Shown: positions 1 to 7,973 of the stretch, in pieces
Layout: every line of letters begins with the position of its first letter
How positions within the stretch are numbered: the stretch's first letter is position 1
Assembly: GCA_022775005.1 (NCBI GenBank)
Contig: JALFJR010000103.1
Span: forward strand, 1 to 36,742
Direction: 5' to 3'
DNA: 36,742 nucleotides
Source of the DNA: Parabacteroides sp.
Lineage (GTDB): Bacteria; Bacteroidota; Bacteroidia; Bacteroidales; Tannerellaceae
Made by a program: the position numbers and the translations under genes
Notes under the pieces: model-generated
Databases searched by the model: none
What the model saw: the letters and a program-made list of their open reading frames with translations, nothing else
Told to the model about the DNA's origin: nothing

Positions 1-75
1 CAACAAGGGCTTACCTGCTTTCAGCTGTTCAATAGCCTTGTTCTTGATACTCTCGAAATCAAACTCTTCTTTCAT
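1..75 (-). CDS. IS256-family transposase, N-terminal fragment (runs off window)
   Basis: Read on the minus strand from the ATG at 75-73, the 25 visible codons begin MKEEFDFESIKNKAIEQLKA. This resembles the N-terminus of IS256-family (mutator-type) DDE transposases of Bacteroidales, from memory of the family. The rest lies outside the window, so the catalytic residues cannot be checked. An inverted repeat matching an IS end lies directly upstream at 81-127, which supports the call. The element abuts the GTPase gene that follows and may have removed its original start and promoter. Confidence 0.65.
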   Translation of the reverse strand, partial: MKEEFDFESIKNKAIEQLKAGKPLL

Positions 76-80
76 AAAAA

Positions 81-127
81 AAACTGTGTTAGCAAAGTTA
101 ATATTTTATTCTTTGCTGACACAGTTT
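81..127. repeat. Inverted repeat at the end of the IS256-like element
   Basis: The arms are AAACTGTGTTAGCAAAG (81-97) and CTTTGCTGACACAGTTT (111-127), 17 bp with one mismatch and a 13-base AT-rich spacer. The outer arm is probably the terminal inverted repeat. The second terminus and target duplication lie outside the window, so the element boundary is inferred. Confidence 0.6.
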
Positions 128-147
128 AATTTACATCCTCTAATAGT

Positions 148-822
148 GTGATTTATGCAGGTCTTCAAACGGCATTTTTCTTTCTTCCATTTCTCTACTT
201 TGTCCCTGCAATACTCATGGGTATATTTGTTGTTTGGGCAAATTTCGCACCAAACGAGAAGACAAAAAGCATTGTGATATTAGGATCTATTGCATCAGGT
301 AAAACAACACTTTGGAACCGGCTAAGAGGTCTTGGATATAAAGAGGAACATGTCCAAACATCAGAGGCTATCATCGATAGTTTTAAAATACAAGGTAAGG
401 AGTATGAAGTTACGATCAAATCTACAAAAGATTTTGGAGGTGGTGATCAATGGGTAAGATATTATGATGAGTTGATTAATGAAGATACTTTTGTATATTA
501 TCTTATTGACCTGACTCGACTGGATGAGAAAACTTGCAAGGAGACAAGATCTCGTTTACAGAAAATATTTAAAATAATATCTGAGAATAATTTTAATAAT
601 TGTGGATTAAAAATATTAGCTACTCACTTTGACGAGTATATAATACAGAATAAATATAGCAAGGACAAAGTTATAGATATTGTTAAAGAATTTATAGGAT
701 TTGATAATATCAAAGGAGCAGAAAAGATTAATTTCAGCAAAGCAGTACTAGCTGTTAATCTTTTAGATATCAACGATGTTTCGATAATCAAGGAGGATAT
801 TTGCACATTAAAAAAACAATAG
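148..822 (+). CDS. Membrane-anchored Arf/SRbeta-like small GTPase (possibly 5'-truncated)
   Basis: 224 aa. Residues 8-32 form a hydrophobic, probably membrane-spanning segment. A TRAFAC-type G domain follows: P-loop GSIASGKT at 46-53, a DFGGGD motif at 95-100 where Arf and SRbeta proteins have DxGG, and THFDEY at 159-164 at the place of the NKxD base-specificity motif, which is therefore degenerate. An N-terminal anchor plus an Arf-like domain recalls the SRbeta subunit. The GTG start at 148 is uncertain: the frame is open back to 130, next to the IS end, so the native start may be lost. ATG at 217 is an alternative but would cut the anchor. The gene is AT-rich like the next two, with which it seems to form a unit (3-base gap). 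The partner and role are unknown. Confidence 0.6.
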   Translation: MIYAGLQTAFFFLPFLYFVPAILMGIFVVWANFAPNEKTKSIVILGSIASGKTTLWNRLRGLGYKEEHVQTSEAIIDSFKIQGKEYEVTIKSTKDFGGGDQWVRYYDELINEDTFVYYLIDLTRLDEKTCKETRSRLQKIFKIISENNFNNCGLKILATHFDEYIIQNKYSKDKVIDIVKEFIGFDNIKGAEKINFSKAVLAVNLLDINDVSIIKEDICTLKKQ

Positions 823-825
823 ATT

Positions 826-1299
826 ATGGGAAAGAGTATATTATGGTATCAGCATGAAGATTCTTCTATTGGTGATGTGATTTTTTGCAATGGAGAAAGA
901 GTTTTAGATAAAAATGAAGAGATTTTGAATTTTGATACAATCAAATCAAAAGCAGATAAGGTCATAAAAAAACATTTACCATGGTGTGGAAATGTAAGTG
1001 GTTATTTCTTCATGAAGGGTTTTCTTCAATCAAAGGATGACAAGCAACGAAGGATGTGCTTTATGTATGTAACCGATTTAAAAGATTATGAATCGGCCTG
1101 TCGTGAAGAGTTAAAAGCTGCGGGCCTTGCTATGAGCGAAGATTCAGAGCAGTGTTTAAAAAAGAAGCAACTTCCTTCGTGGCTAATCTTAACAGGGTTA
1201 GTCTTAATTGTACTAGCAATTATAGGCATAGTTACATATCTGAATAATAGTAATCATCCCTTGGCGGATTTGCCACAAGAAATATCAAGCATAGAATAG
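826..1299 (+). CDS. Hypothetical tail-anchored membrane protein, partner of the GTPase
   Basis: 157 aa, starting three bases after the GTPase stop, so probably cotranscribed and translationally linked. Residues 1-122 are soluble, polar and rich in Lys/Asp/Glu, with a short Cys-containing stretch. One strong transmembrane helix at about 124-143 (LPSWLILTGLVLIVLAIIGI) is followed by a short tail. I do not recognise the family. The arrangement of a TM-anchored GTPase next to a tail-anchored protein suggests that both act at the inner membrane, but this is inference from topology and spacing. Base composition is as AT-rich as the GTPase gene. Confidence 0.6.
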   Translation: MGKSILWYQHEDSSIGDVIFCNGERVLDKNEEILNFDTIKSKADKVIKKHLPWCGNVSGYFFMKGFLQSKDDKQRRMCFMYVTDLKDYESACREELKAAGLAMSEDSEQCLKKKQLPSWLILTGLVLIVLAIIGIVTYLNNSNHPLADLPQEISSIE

Positions 1300-1334
1300 T
1301 TGTTAAATTTTTGACAATAGATAAATAATGGAAT

Positions 1335-2087
1335 ATGAATAATAAGTCTGAAGTGCTGGCGATTGTAGATGAGGATTTCTTCTATGGTATAGAAAATGGA
1401 TATTATCCTCAACTTGCGCAAGATATAAATGAGGGAAGAATAGAAATTATCTCCATAGAACAATATAATAATTTGAGAAAATGCTCTCAGATTTCTATCT
1501 TAACCAATCCTAAGAATCAAGGAAAAGATTTTTATATTAAGAATCCCTATACGAATAGTTATGTATCCGTGTTGGATGATAATATAGTTTATGAGTTTAT
1601 AAAAGATCGTAGTCTGGTTATGAAAGAGGCTTTGGTTCGTTTAGGAGCAAAAGAAATTAAGTTAGAAGATAATATTTCGGATAAAGACAACTTGGCAATT
1701 TCTGTTGAAGGGAAGGCAAACAATGGTGTTGGCAATGGTCAGATGGAAGCTGCATATACAAGGGCTCAATCTTTGAATCTCCATTCTTTGATTGAGAGTG
1801 TAGATCCCAATCGGAAACCTAAGAGTTATTCTGTTGTCCAAGACTATATTTTTTCTCATGGGCTTGACAAGGATTCAGGAATAATGTTGTATTTGGAACG
1901 GTTAAAAGAGGATGGAAGATTGTTCGGAAAGGAGAAATATGAAATCACCTTTTGTTCTGAGATCCAGAGTGCTTTCAAAATTCTATCTTCAATTGACTAT
2001 AAACTGTTTAATGCTGAATTGGATTTTTCTATTGAACATAATTGTGTTCATACTGTCACTAAGAAGCTATATTTAGATTTTGGATGA
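1335..2087 (+). CDS. Hypothetical protein, third gene of the AT-rich GTPase unit
   Basis: 250 aa, soluble, no signal peptide or membrane segment seen. The start is ATG 1335, 35 bases after the preceding stop. The first 60 residues (about AIVDEDFFYGIENGYY onward) look like a small alpha/beta domain. Residues 120-150 are a low-complexity Asp/Asn/Gly-rich linker, and the rest is a second mixed domain. I do not recognise the family and can name no catalytic motif. Codon use is AT-rich like the two preceding genes, and unlike the DUF6140-led operon after it, so genes 148-2087 were probably acquired as one block. Function unknown. Confidence 0.55.
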   Translation: MNNKSEVLAIVDEDFFYGIENGYYPQLAQDINEGRIEIISIEQYNNLRKCSQISILTNPKNQGKDFYIKNPYTNSYVSVLDDNIVYEFIKDRSLVMKEALVRLGAKEIKLEDNISDKDNLAISVEGKANNGVGNGQMEAAYTRAQSLNLHSLIESVDPNRKPKSYSVVQDYIFSHGLDKDSGIMLYLERLKEDGRLFGKEKYEITFCSEIQSAFKILSSIDYKLFNAELDFSIEHNCVHTVTKKLYLDFG

Positions 2088-2194
2088 GTTCTTTCTAGTG
2101 ATGATTTTGACAGTGAATCGGTTAAATATAACTATAATTAAATTGAGAACTGAACAACACAATAACAATATAATTAATATTAATTCAAAGAATC

Positions 2195-2416
2195 ATGGCA
2201 CTTTTTAGAGTAACAGTAAAGCAGATGAAGAATACGAATGGTATTCGAGTAGAGAAAGGAATGAGTGTTGAGGTCGTTACGAACTCGATGTCTAATCCGG
2301 TGACAACAAACGGCGGTCAGGCAGTGGCAGATGCGTTCTATCGTATCTATGGCATTGATGCCAAGAAAGCGGGAATCCTCTCCACTGTCTATTTGGATGT
2401 GCAACGGATTGGTTAA
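2195..2416 (+). CDS. DUF6140 family small protein
   Basis: 73 aa. The sequence (MALFRVTVKQMKNTNGIRVE at the start, then a conserved SNPVTTNGGQAV block at about 33-44 and FYRIYGIDAKKAG at 48-60) matches my memory of DUF6140 proteins of Bacteroides and relatives, short beta-rich proteins of unknown function. It is the first gene of the operon that extends to about 8209. The 107-base gap upstream (2088-2194) is very AT-rich and probably holds the operon promoter, but I see no clean -7/-33 pair there. DUF6140 leading a multi-gene cassette with an AAA+ ATPase suggests a scaffold or adaptor, but that is inference. Confidence 0.75.
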   Translation: MALFRVTVKQMKNTNGIRVEKGMSVEVVTNSMSNPVTTNGGQAVADAFYRIYGIDAKKAGILSTVYLDVQRIG

Positions 2417-2435
2417 TGTCTAACGTATTTCTCAA

Positions 2436-2897
2436 ATGATTGTATTGAAGTGTATCAATGGATCGTTCGCAGGGATGCGTCTGCATGGTGTCCCTTTCGA
2501 GCGCAAAGTACTCCACATGCATGGTGTGGAGGCGGAGGGAGTTTTCCCAGTGTTTCAAGGAATCAAGGTAGAATTGCTTGCCGATGTGGATACGCTTTAC
2601 CATCAGTTGGGTAATACGGATCAGGCATTTTATTGGGGCACGATGAGGGAGGCGACCAAGGTACTGAAAGATGTATTGCGTTGCACTCCCTCTTTGAGTG
2701 CTCAGTTTTCCGCTCAGCAATTGGAGGATATTGCGCAGGAGAAAGGGCAGATTATGGGTAAGGTATGGCATCATTATGAGGAACTCACCGCTGATGGCCG
2801 TCCTATCATGCAGTTGGTGGATCGGGAGCCGCATCAAAAATGCAAGCATACCGGTGGTAGTTATACTTGGAATCCCAAGCATTTTCACAGAGAATAA
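2436..2897 (+). CDS. Hypothetical protein of the AAA+/FtsZ-like operon
   Basis: 153 aa, 19 bases after the DUF6140 gene. No signal peptide or membrane segment. The N-terminal third looks beta-rich, the middle is helical (DQAFYWGTMREATKVLKDVL region), and the C-terminus is rich in His, Lys and aromatic residues (CKHTGGSYTWNPKHFH at about 135-150). The clustered Cys/His could bind a metal, but no standard HNH or zinc-ribbon spacing is present, so I do not claim a nuclease. Family not recognised. Short intergenic distances on both sides indicate cotranscription. Confidence 0.6.
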   Translation: MIVLKCINGSFAGMRLHGVPFERKVLHMHGVEAEGVFPVFQGIKVELLADVDTLYHQLGNTDQAFYWGTMREATKVLKDVLRCTPSLSAQFSAQQLEDIAQEKGQIMGKVWHHYEELTADGRPIMQLVDREPHQKCKHTGGSYTWNPKHFHRE

Positions 2898-2915
2898 GAA
2901 TAAATAGTAATTAGA

Positions 2916-3275
2916 ATGGAAACTTTTGAGGAGATATTGGCTTCCTATTTGGAGGCTTTCGAGCAACATCCGGATCAGGATGTGGAGCAGCTGATCGCAC
3001 AGAAGACCACTGAACATGGTCTTTCGGATAAAGGCAGGGCCTTGCTACAAGGGACAAATGCTTATTTAGATGATTTTCAGCAGAAAGTAGAAGAGATTGC
3101 TGACGCTAAAAGGTCAAAGGTTGGCTTGAATACTTGGTTCTCAAATAACCTTGACCAAAGTTTGGATGGATTGGAAGAGGGACAAAAAAGCGTTATGTGT
3201 GATACACTTTTGAAACAGATGACACAACAAACCGAACGTTTAATTGCTAAGGAGGAGAGTCATGGAAAATCTTAA
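2916..3275 (+). CDS. Small helical hypothetical protein
   Basis: 119 aa, 18 bases after the preceding gene. The composition (Glu, Gln, Leu, Lys) and heptad-like spacing suggest an almost wholly alpha-helical protein: METFEEILASYLEAFEQHPD opens one helix and LLKQMTQQTERLIAKEE closes another. No catalytic motif or membrane segment is visible. Its last 14 bases overlap the start of the next gene, so the two products are probably made in linked amounts and may interact. Family not recognised. Confidence 0.55.
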   Translation: METFEEILASYLEAFEQHPDQDVEQLIAQKTTEHGLSDKGRALLQGTNAYLDDFQQKVEEIADAKRSKVGLNTWFSNNLDQSLDGLEEGQKSVMCDTLLKQMTQQTERLIAKEESHGKS

Positions 3276-3930
3276 AATGGTAGGTGCTCAATTAGTTGAT
3301 CAAGCACGAAAGCAAGATGCTATAGAATCTCTTTTATTAGGGCAAGAGTTACCTATAGATCAGATTCCTATAATTAAGGAATTTAGTGTAATGAAAGAGT
3401 TTCTGGACTTGCCGATGGATGATCCCAAAGAGGTTGCCTTGAAGAAAATCATAGCAGCGGCCATAGTCACAGCTGCCGAAAAAGGAGTGTTACCCATTCC
3501 TATGGAAATAAGTTCTGAAGCTATAGCCAGTTTAGTGGATGATGGATTAACACGCATAAAGGTAGCCTATAAAGTAGCAAATGGTGATCTGAATGCTATT
3601 AAGGCCACTGAAGCAGTGGTTAACCATAGTATGGCTCGTGTTGTGACTGTCGTTAAAAAGGTCGCCGATAAACTGATTGATCAAGCACTACCGATAGTGG
3701 CTGATGCTGCACTCAATGCGATTTTGATGGTTTACCCTCAAGCGCAACTGCTAAAGCCTTATGTATGTCAAGTGCTTCCTTACGTCGGTCCGATGGTAAA
3801 ACAGGCAGTTCATATTGGAGTTAACCGAATAGCGGAAATGGCAAAACCTGTAGTTAAATCCATCATTACCTCTATAGCAGCTGAAGGTAAGACTATTTGT
3901 TCAACCCTAAAAAATGTTCTTTTTGCATGA
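3262..3930 (+). CDS. Hypothetical helical, partly hydrophobic protein
   Basis: 222 aa from ATG 3262, chosen because AAGGAGGAG precedes it and because it gives a compact overlap with the upstream gene; a start at 3244 would only add a few poorly placed residues. The protein is rich in Ala, Val, Ile and Lys with long amphipathic helices, and has marginally hydrophobic stretches around residues 58-75 and 145-190 (LPIVADAALNAILMVYPQAQ). It could associate peripherally with membrane or form a helical bundle, but no clear transmembrane segment is evident. Its stop overlaps the next start as ATGA (3927-3930), indicating translational coupling. Family not recognised. Confidence 0.6.
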   Translation: MENLKMVGAQLVDQARKQDAIESLLLGQELPIDQIPIIKEFSVMKEFLDLPMDDPKEVALKKIIAAAIVTAAEKGVLPIPMEISSEAIASLVDDGLTRIKVAYKVANGDLNAIKATEAVVNHSMARVVTVVKKVADKLIDQALPIVADAALNAILMVYPQAQLLKPYVCQVLPYVGPMVKQAVHIGVNRIAEMAKPVVKSIITSIAAEGKTICSTLKNVLFA

Positions 3931-4994
3931 CCTTGATACCTATTGCAAAACCGGTTCGGATTCGCATCAAGTCTGGAGGCGAAGAACATTCCTCTTTGGA
4001 ATCATTGAAACGAAATTTCTGTCTGGAGGACATAAAACCGCTGTTGGATGGACGTTTGATTCGTTGGTTGCAACGGTTAGGAAAGAAAGAACAAATGTTG
4101 GCAGATAAGTTGAAAGCTTTTGATACCAATCGATTGGAACGAGAGGAAGGTATGTTCGCCTTTATTCAACTTTTTTTTGACCAAGAATTAGATGCAGCCC
4201 ATTTGCGCTCTTTGCAAGATGTGGCTCAACATTGGCTGACTAATCCAAACTATCAACGTAATGGTATTTATTTAGTGAAAGCTTTTTTCGAATCGGATGT
4301 GCAATGGACTGATTTAACTCTTGCAAAAGAAGTGTATAAAAAACGACTTTTTCCTACACAAGATTGGTCGGCCATTTTTAAAGGTTTTCTATACCAAAAA
4401 GATCCGGAATTGTTTTTTATCTATGGCAAACTGTTGTATGAAGGCATCGGTTGTACCAAAGATGATGTGACAGGTCGCAAATACATGAATGAGGCATATA
4501 GTTTGGGTTGGGAAGAGGCAGGAACTTATCTGAAGCGTGCTGAAGATCAGTCCATATTAGAGAATAGAAACCTGGTTCGCAAAGCAGTGTTAGAGATTAT
4601 TCGGAAAGAGATGGCGATTCATGCCATCAATGATCGTACACCCATCAGGTTTATGCTTTATTCCCATTTGAGAGATCAATTGCTTGAACAGTTTAATGTT
4701 ACAATAAGTAGTAGAGATCTTCAGGACTATAAAACTGCTGGTGAGTTAGCGGATTTCATCGTGAAAAGGATCCCTGCTGAAACTCCGAAGAACAAAATGA
4801 CATTAAAGATAGATTTAGAACGATGGAAAAATGGGTGTACATACACAAATTTTGTTACCAATGAGGATTGTGAACGTTTGTGGCAGCTACTTAAAACGAA
4901 GTATCAATTGGAGATACCATTTAGTGCGTTAATAGGAAGAAGGGGGCGCAGTCGTTTGATCATTGATTATGTTTTATCCCAGTATTCCGAATAA
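3927..4994 (+). CDS. Sel1-repeat protein with ACP-like helical modules
   Basis: 355 aa from ATG 3927, which overlaps the upstream stop as ATGA; the frame is open further upstream, but only from a TTG inside the previous gene. Residues 20-51 contain a motif (SSLESLKRNFCLEDIKPLL then DGRLIRWLQRLG) that I have seen at the start of various Bacteroidota accessory proteins. Residues 157-203 fit a Sel1/TPR-like helical repeat. Residues 215-281 and 309-353 each read like an acyl-carrier-protein fold (LLEQFNVTI, then KTAGELADFIVKRI; LLKTKYQLEI, then IIDYVLSQY). The usual DSL phosphopantetheine motif is not intact, although a Ser lies near its place (YSHL, about 245-248). It lies nine bases before the AAA+ gene. 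A scaffold or adaptor role is inferred. Confidence 0.55.
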   Translation: MTLIPIAKPVRIRIKSGGEEHSSLESLKRNFCLEDIKPLLDGRLIRWLQRLGKKEQMLADKLKAFDTNRLEREEGMFAFIQLFFDQELDAAHLRSLQDVAQHWLTNPNYQRNGIYLVKAFFESDVQWTDLTLAKEVYKKRLFPTQDWSAIFKGFLYQKDPELFFIYGKLLYEGIGCTKDDVTGRKYMNEAYSLGWEEAGTYLKRAEDQSILENRNLVRKAVLEIIRKEMAIHAINDRTPIRFMLYSHLRDQLLEQFNVTISSRDLQDYKTAGELADFIVKRIPAETPKNKMTLKIDLERWKNGCTYTNFVTNEDCERLWQLLKTKYQLEIPFSALIGRRGRSRLIIDYVLSQYSE

Positions 4995-5003
4995 CGAACA
5001 GCT

Positions 5004-6515
5004 ATGAACACAAAAGTTATTTCTGCCTTTCAAAAGATGATAGATGTTAATACACCTATCATCTATATCCATGATTATGATTTCGCTCGGGTGGATGCCT
5101 TGATTGAAGAAGTGATTCCTGATATAGATAGTATATATGAGTGGAACCCTGCAACGGGAACCACAAACTTTGCAACCAAGGAACCTGAAGGAAATGGAAC
5201 GGAAACGAAACTTGATGTTTTTTTGAACCAGCTATTTAATTCTTCTCAAGAGCAATATGTGGTCTTGAAAGAGGTTCATGATTTTTTAGATGATCCCAGG
5301 ATTAAAACCCTTTTAGCCTTGATGGCTCAACGTAAACTTTATGATCGAGACTATGAAACGACTATTATTATTGTCTCCTCTGTCTTGCGTGTGCCTTCGG
5401 AGCTTGAAAAGTATGTTTCTTATTTGGAGATTGATTTCCCGAATGAGGAAGAGATTAATACTTTGATTGACCAACATATCGAGGTAAACTTTTATGATAA
5501 AGAGAAGTTTACGAAGGCTGACCGGGAAAAATTGATGCCCTCACTGAAAGGAATGACTGCATTTGAGATTGACCGAATGCTTGATATGGCAATGAGTAGC
5601 AATGGTTCTTTAAGTGCAGAGGATACGGAGATGATCTTGCGCCAAAAGAAGCAAATGGTCAAAAAGTCTGGATTATTGGAGTTGATTGACACCCCTGAAA
5701 GTTTGGATAGCATTGGCGGTATGGAGGCGTTGAAAAGCTATTTGAAGAAAAAGGAAAAGGTGATCAAACGTTTGGCTGAAGCGCAAAAACAGGGCGTTGC
5801 TGTACCGAAAGGTGTGTTCATAGTTGGAATGCCAGGATGTGGTAAATCTCTCTGTGCTAAGGCCTCAGCTGCATTGTTTGAAGCTCCTTTGCTGAAATTA
5901 GATATGGGTAGTATGATGGGTAAATACGTGGGTGAAAGTGAATCTAATCTACGTGCGGCGATCAAGATTGCTGAAGCGGCTGCTCCTTGTGTTTTATGGA
6001 TTGATGAGATTGAGAAGGCTTTCTCAGGTGTAGGTGGTCACAATGATATTTTGACCCGCATGTTTGGTTATCTGCTCTCTTGGTTACAAGATAAGCAGAG
6101 CAGTGTCTATATTATTGCCACAGCTAACAATGCAGAAAGTTTACCACCAGAATTAAAACGTAAAGGACGTTTTGATGAGATCTTTTGTGTGAACTTGCCA
6201 AATAAGGAAGAGCGGAAAGCCATTTTCAAAGTGCATTTGGGGAAACGCAAGAAAAAGTTGGGAGAAAATATAGATGGTTTACTAAACGCCACTGAAGGAT
6301 TTAATGGCGCAGATATTGAATCGGTTGTGAATGAGGCGATAGAGGATTGCTTCATCAATCAAGAACCATTGAGTATCGCTAAATTGACACAGGTTGCGAA
6401 TGAGACGGTCAGTATCACTAAATCGTGTGGCAAGCAGATAGAGGCGATGAAAAAACTATTCGATGAAAATTGTTTTAAGGATGCCTCGACAGGAAAGTAT
6501 ACAAAACGGAGGTGA
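5004..6515 (+). CDS. AAA+ ATPase, Ycf46-like/classical FtsH-spastin clade
   Basis: 503 aa. The N-terminal region (1-220) has the Ycf46-type opening in which a strand such as TPIIYIHDYDFARV is followed by a YEWNPATG element. The AAA+ module spans about 235-460: Walker A GMPGCGKS (275-282), pore-loop-like KYVGES (307-312), Walker B VLWIDE (330-335), sensor 1 in ATANN (372-376) and a second-region-of-homology motif KRKGRFDEIF (385-394) with arginine-finger candidates. All key residues are present, so it should be an active hexameric remodelling ATPase. No protease domain is fused. It is the only clearly energy-coupling enzyme of the operon and probably acts on a neighbouring product; the substrate is unknown. 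Confidence 0.85.
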   Translation: MNTKVISAFQKMIDVNTPIIYIHDYDFARVDALIEEVIPDIDSIYEWNPATGTTNFATKEPEGNGTETKLDVFLNQLFNSSQEQYVVLKEVHDFLDDPRIKTLLALMAQRKLYDRDYETTIIIVSSVLRVPSELEKYVSYLEIDFPNEEEINTLIDQHIEVNFYDKEKFTKADREKLMPSLKGMTAFEIDRMLDMAMSSNGSLSAEDTEMILRQKKQMVKKSGLLELIDTPESLDSIGGMEALKSYLKKKEKVIKRLAEAQKQGVAVPKGVFIVGMPGCGKSLCAKASAALFEAPLLKLDMGSMMGKYVGESESNLRAAIKIAEAAAPCVLWIDEIEKAFSGVGGHNDILTRMFGYLLSWLQDKQSSVYIIATANNAESLPPELKRKGRFDEIFCVNLPNKEERKAIFKVHLGKRKKKLGENIDGLLNATEGFNGADIESVVNEAIEDCFINQEPLSIAKLTQVANETVSITKSCGKQIEAMKKLFDENCFKDASTGKYTKRR

Positions 6516-6546
6516 GTGTGCTTGCAGCCAAAATAAATGAAGAAGC

Positions 6547-7314
6547 ATGATACTGAAAGAATTATTTGATCGGGTCACATTCGATCAGTTGCTGCCTTAT
6601 CTATTACCGAGGATAGAAGGGCATGAGGACAATATTCATCATTTTCGAGAGGCTTACGATTTGATTAGCCTCTATGAACCTATACAGGGTTTAGCAACGG
6701 CTGTATGGATCAGTGATGATGAGGATGTAGATAACGCATATCATATTGAGGTTCGTTTTTTAGATGGTGATACTTGGCCTCATGCGTTAGCTAAAGAGGT
6801 CATTTTTGAGGAGGGTGTCGTTTTCAACGAGGCAGAAGTGTTGGCTGCGTGTCTATGGGAGATGACCTTCTATGGGTATTCAGAGGAGGAAATTACTGGC
6901 GAAGGGGATGAGATTGGTTTCTCTTATGAGCCCAAGTGGGTACTGAACGCACAATATGAGCGTTTAAGTAAAAGGATGGATAAACATGGCTATCGCTGGA
7001 AGCACAAACTGAACCGAGCAAAACGGAAACGCAACTACAGACAAAGCGCACGATTGGATCTGTTGGAATGCTTGGCAAAACGGGAAACCTTGATCTTGCG
7101 CATGAAAGAGGCTTTCCCTGATGAGCGTTTGGGATTCTTGTTATCGATTGATCGGGGTATGGAGTATCATTATCGTTCCACTCTTGCGGGTGGTAATGAA
7201 CGATTACCTTATATCTTGAAATCGATGACGGTTTACCAGCAGATGGATAAATCTCCGTATGAAGAAGCTTATGTTTGGGCCTATTTGCCGAGTAATTTCC
7301 CTTGGCTGGAATAG
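6547..7314 (+). CDS. Hypothetical protein with an in-frame TAG before its apparent C-terminus
   Basis: 255 aa to the TAG at 7312-7314. The frame stays open for 40 more codons to TAA 7435-7437, and the extra stretch is protein-like (DWLHFQEEVRRWLGMPVHFG, then a short hydrophobic end). The gene was therefore probably about 296 aa and has acquired a nonsense mutation. Visible parts are an acidic alpha/beta N-terminal domain (ATAVWISDDEDVDNAYHIEV) and a very basic helical middle (WKHKLNRAKRKRNYRQSARL, about 156-175). I recall similar Bacteroidota proteins but cannot name the family. It may be a functional truncated protein or a young pseudogene. It lies 31 bases after the AAA+ gene. Confidence 0.6.
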   Translation: MILKELFDRVTFDQLLPYLLPRIEGHEDNIHHFREAYDLISLYEPIQGLATAVWISDDEDVDNAYHIEVRFLDGDTWPHALAKEVIFEEGVVFNEAEVLAACLWEMTFYGYSEEEITGEGDEIGFSYEPKWVLNAQYERLSKRMDKHGYRWKHKLNRAKRKRNYRQSARLDLLECLAKRETLILRMKEAFPDERLGFLLSIDRGMEYHYRSTLAGGNERLPYILKSMTVYQQMDKSPYEEAYVWAYLPSNFPWLE

Positions 7315-7487
7315 GATTGGCTCCACTTTCAGGAAGAGGTTCGCCGATGGTTAGGTATGCCTGTCCATTTTGGAACAGTTCTGAAAGAGATGAGTTGTGA
7401 CGAGATAGGTGTATGTCTATTGATGCTTAAAAGGTAAAAATAGTCTATATATGGTATTTGGAACAACAACCTTTAAATGATTAAGCT

Positions 7488-7973
7488 ATGCATACAAACA
7501 ATTCAGAAAAGTCGCTCTTGATTGCTATGGGAACGGGAGCGAACAACATGGTGATAGGATATTTGTGTGAGCGATTAGCGGATCAAGTAGATTTCGTCTT
7601 GATTGACTCACTGGATCAGAAAGAGTGGAACAAGGAATTGCCTGATACAAAATTGCAGGCATTGAAACAAAAGGAATCGTCAGTTATCTTATTGGTAATG
7701 TTGGGCGGGAACACCGGCAGTGGCTGTGTGGAAAAAATTATTCCATTACTTCAAAAGCATCAGCTGACTTTTTCAGCGATTGTGGTATTACCATTTGAAT
7801 ATGAAGGCACACGACCTAAGGCGTTGCCTTTGGCCGAAAAGTTAAAGGAGGCGGCTGTAGCTTATCGTCAATTCGATAATCAAACTCTTCTCGCCTTGCA
7901 AGATCTAACCATGAGAGAGGCGATGCAACATGCGGACAAAGAGATAGAGAAATTGCTGATGGAAATACTGTGA
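7488..7973 (+). CDS. Minimal FtsZ/tubulin-like nucleotide-binding protein
   Basis: 161 aa. Residues 10-21 (LLIAMGTGANNM) correspond to the T1 loop region of FtsZ. Residues 73-79 are GGNTGSG, a tubulin signature (FtsZ GGGTGTG). The following VVLPFEYEG at 99-107 matches FtsZ KPFxFEG, and the C-terminal helix (TMREAMQHADKEIEKLL) matches helix H7. The protein stops there: it lacks the T7 loop with its catalytic Asp and the whole C-terminal domain, and the T2-T3 region looks shortened. It may thus bind GTP but be unable to polymerise or hydrolyse it like FtsZ. It shares an operon with a Ycf46-like AAA+ protein, and its stop overlaps the next ATG. The superfamily call rests on motifs only. Confidence 0.7.
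   Translation: MHTNNSEKSLLIAMGTGANNMVIGYLCERLADQVDFVLIDSLDQKEWNKELPDTKLQALKQKESSVILLVMLGGNTGSGCVEKIIPLLQKHQLTFSAIVVLPFEYEGTRPKALPLAEKLKEAAVAYRQFDNQTLLALQDLTMREAMQHADKEIEKLLMEIL

Noticed and set aside
2820-2897. HNH nuclease motif at the C-terminus of the 153-aa protein
   Set aside because: His and Cys residues are clustered but the spacing does not fit HNH or zinc-ribbon consensus.
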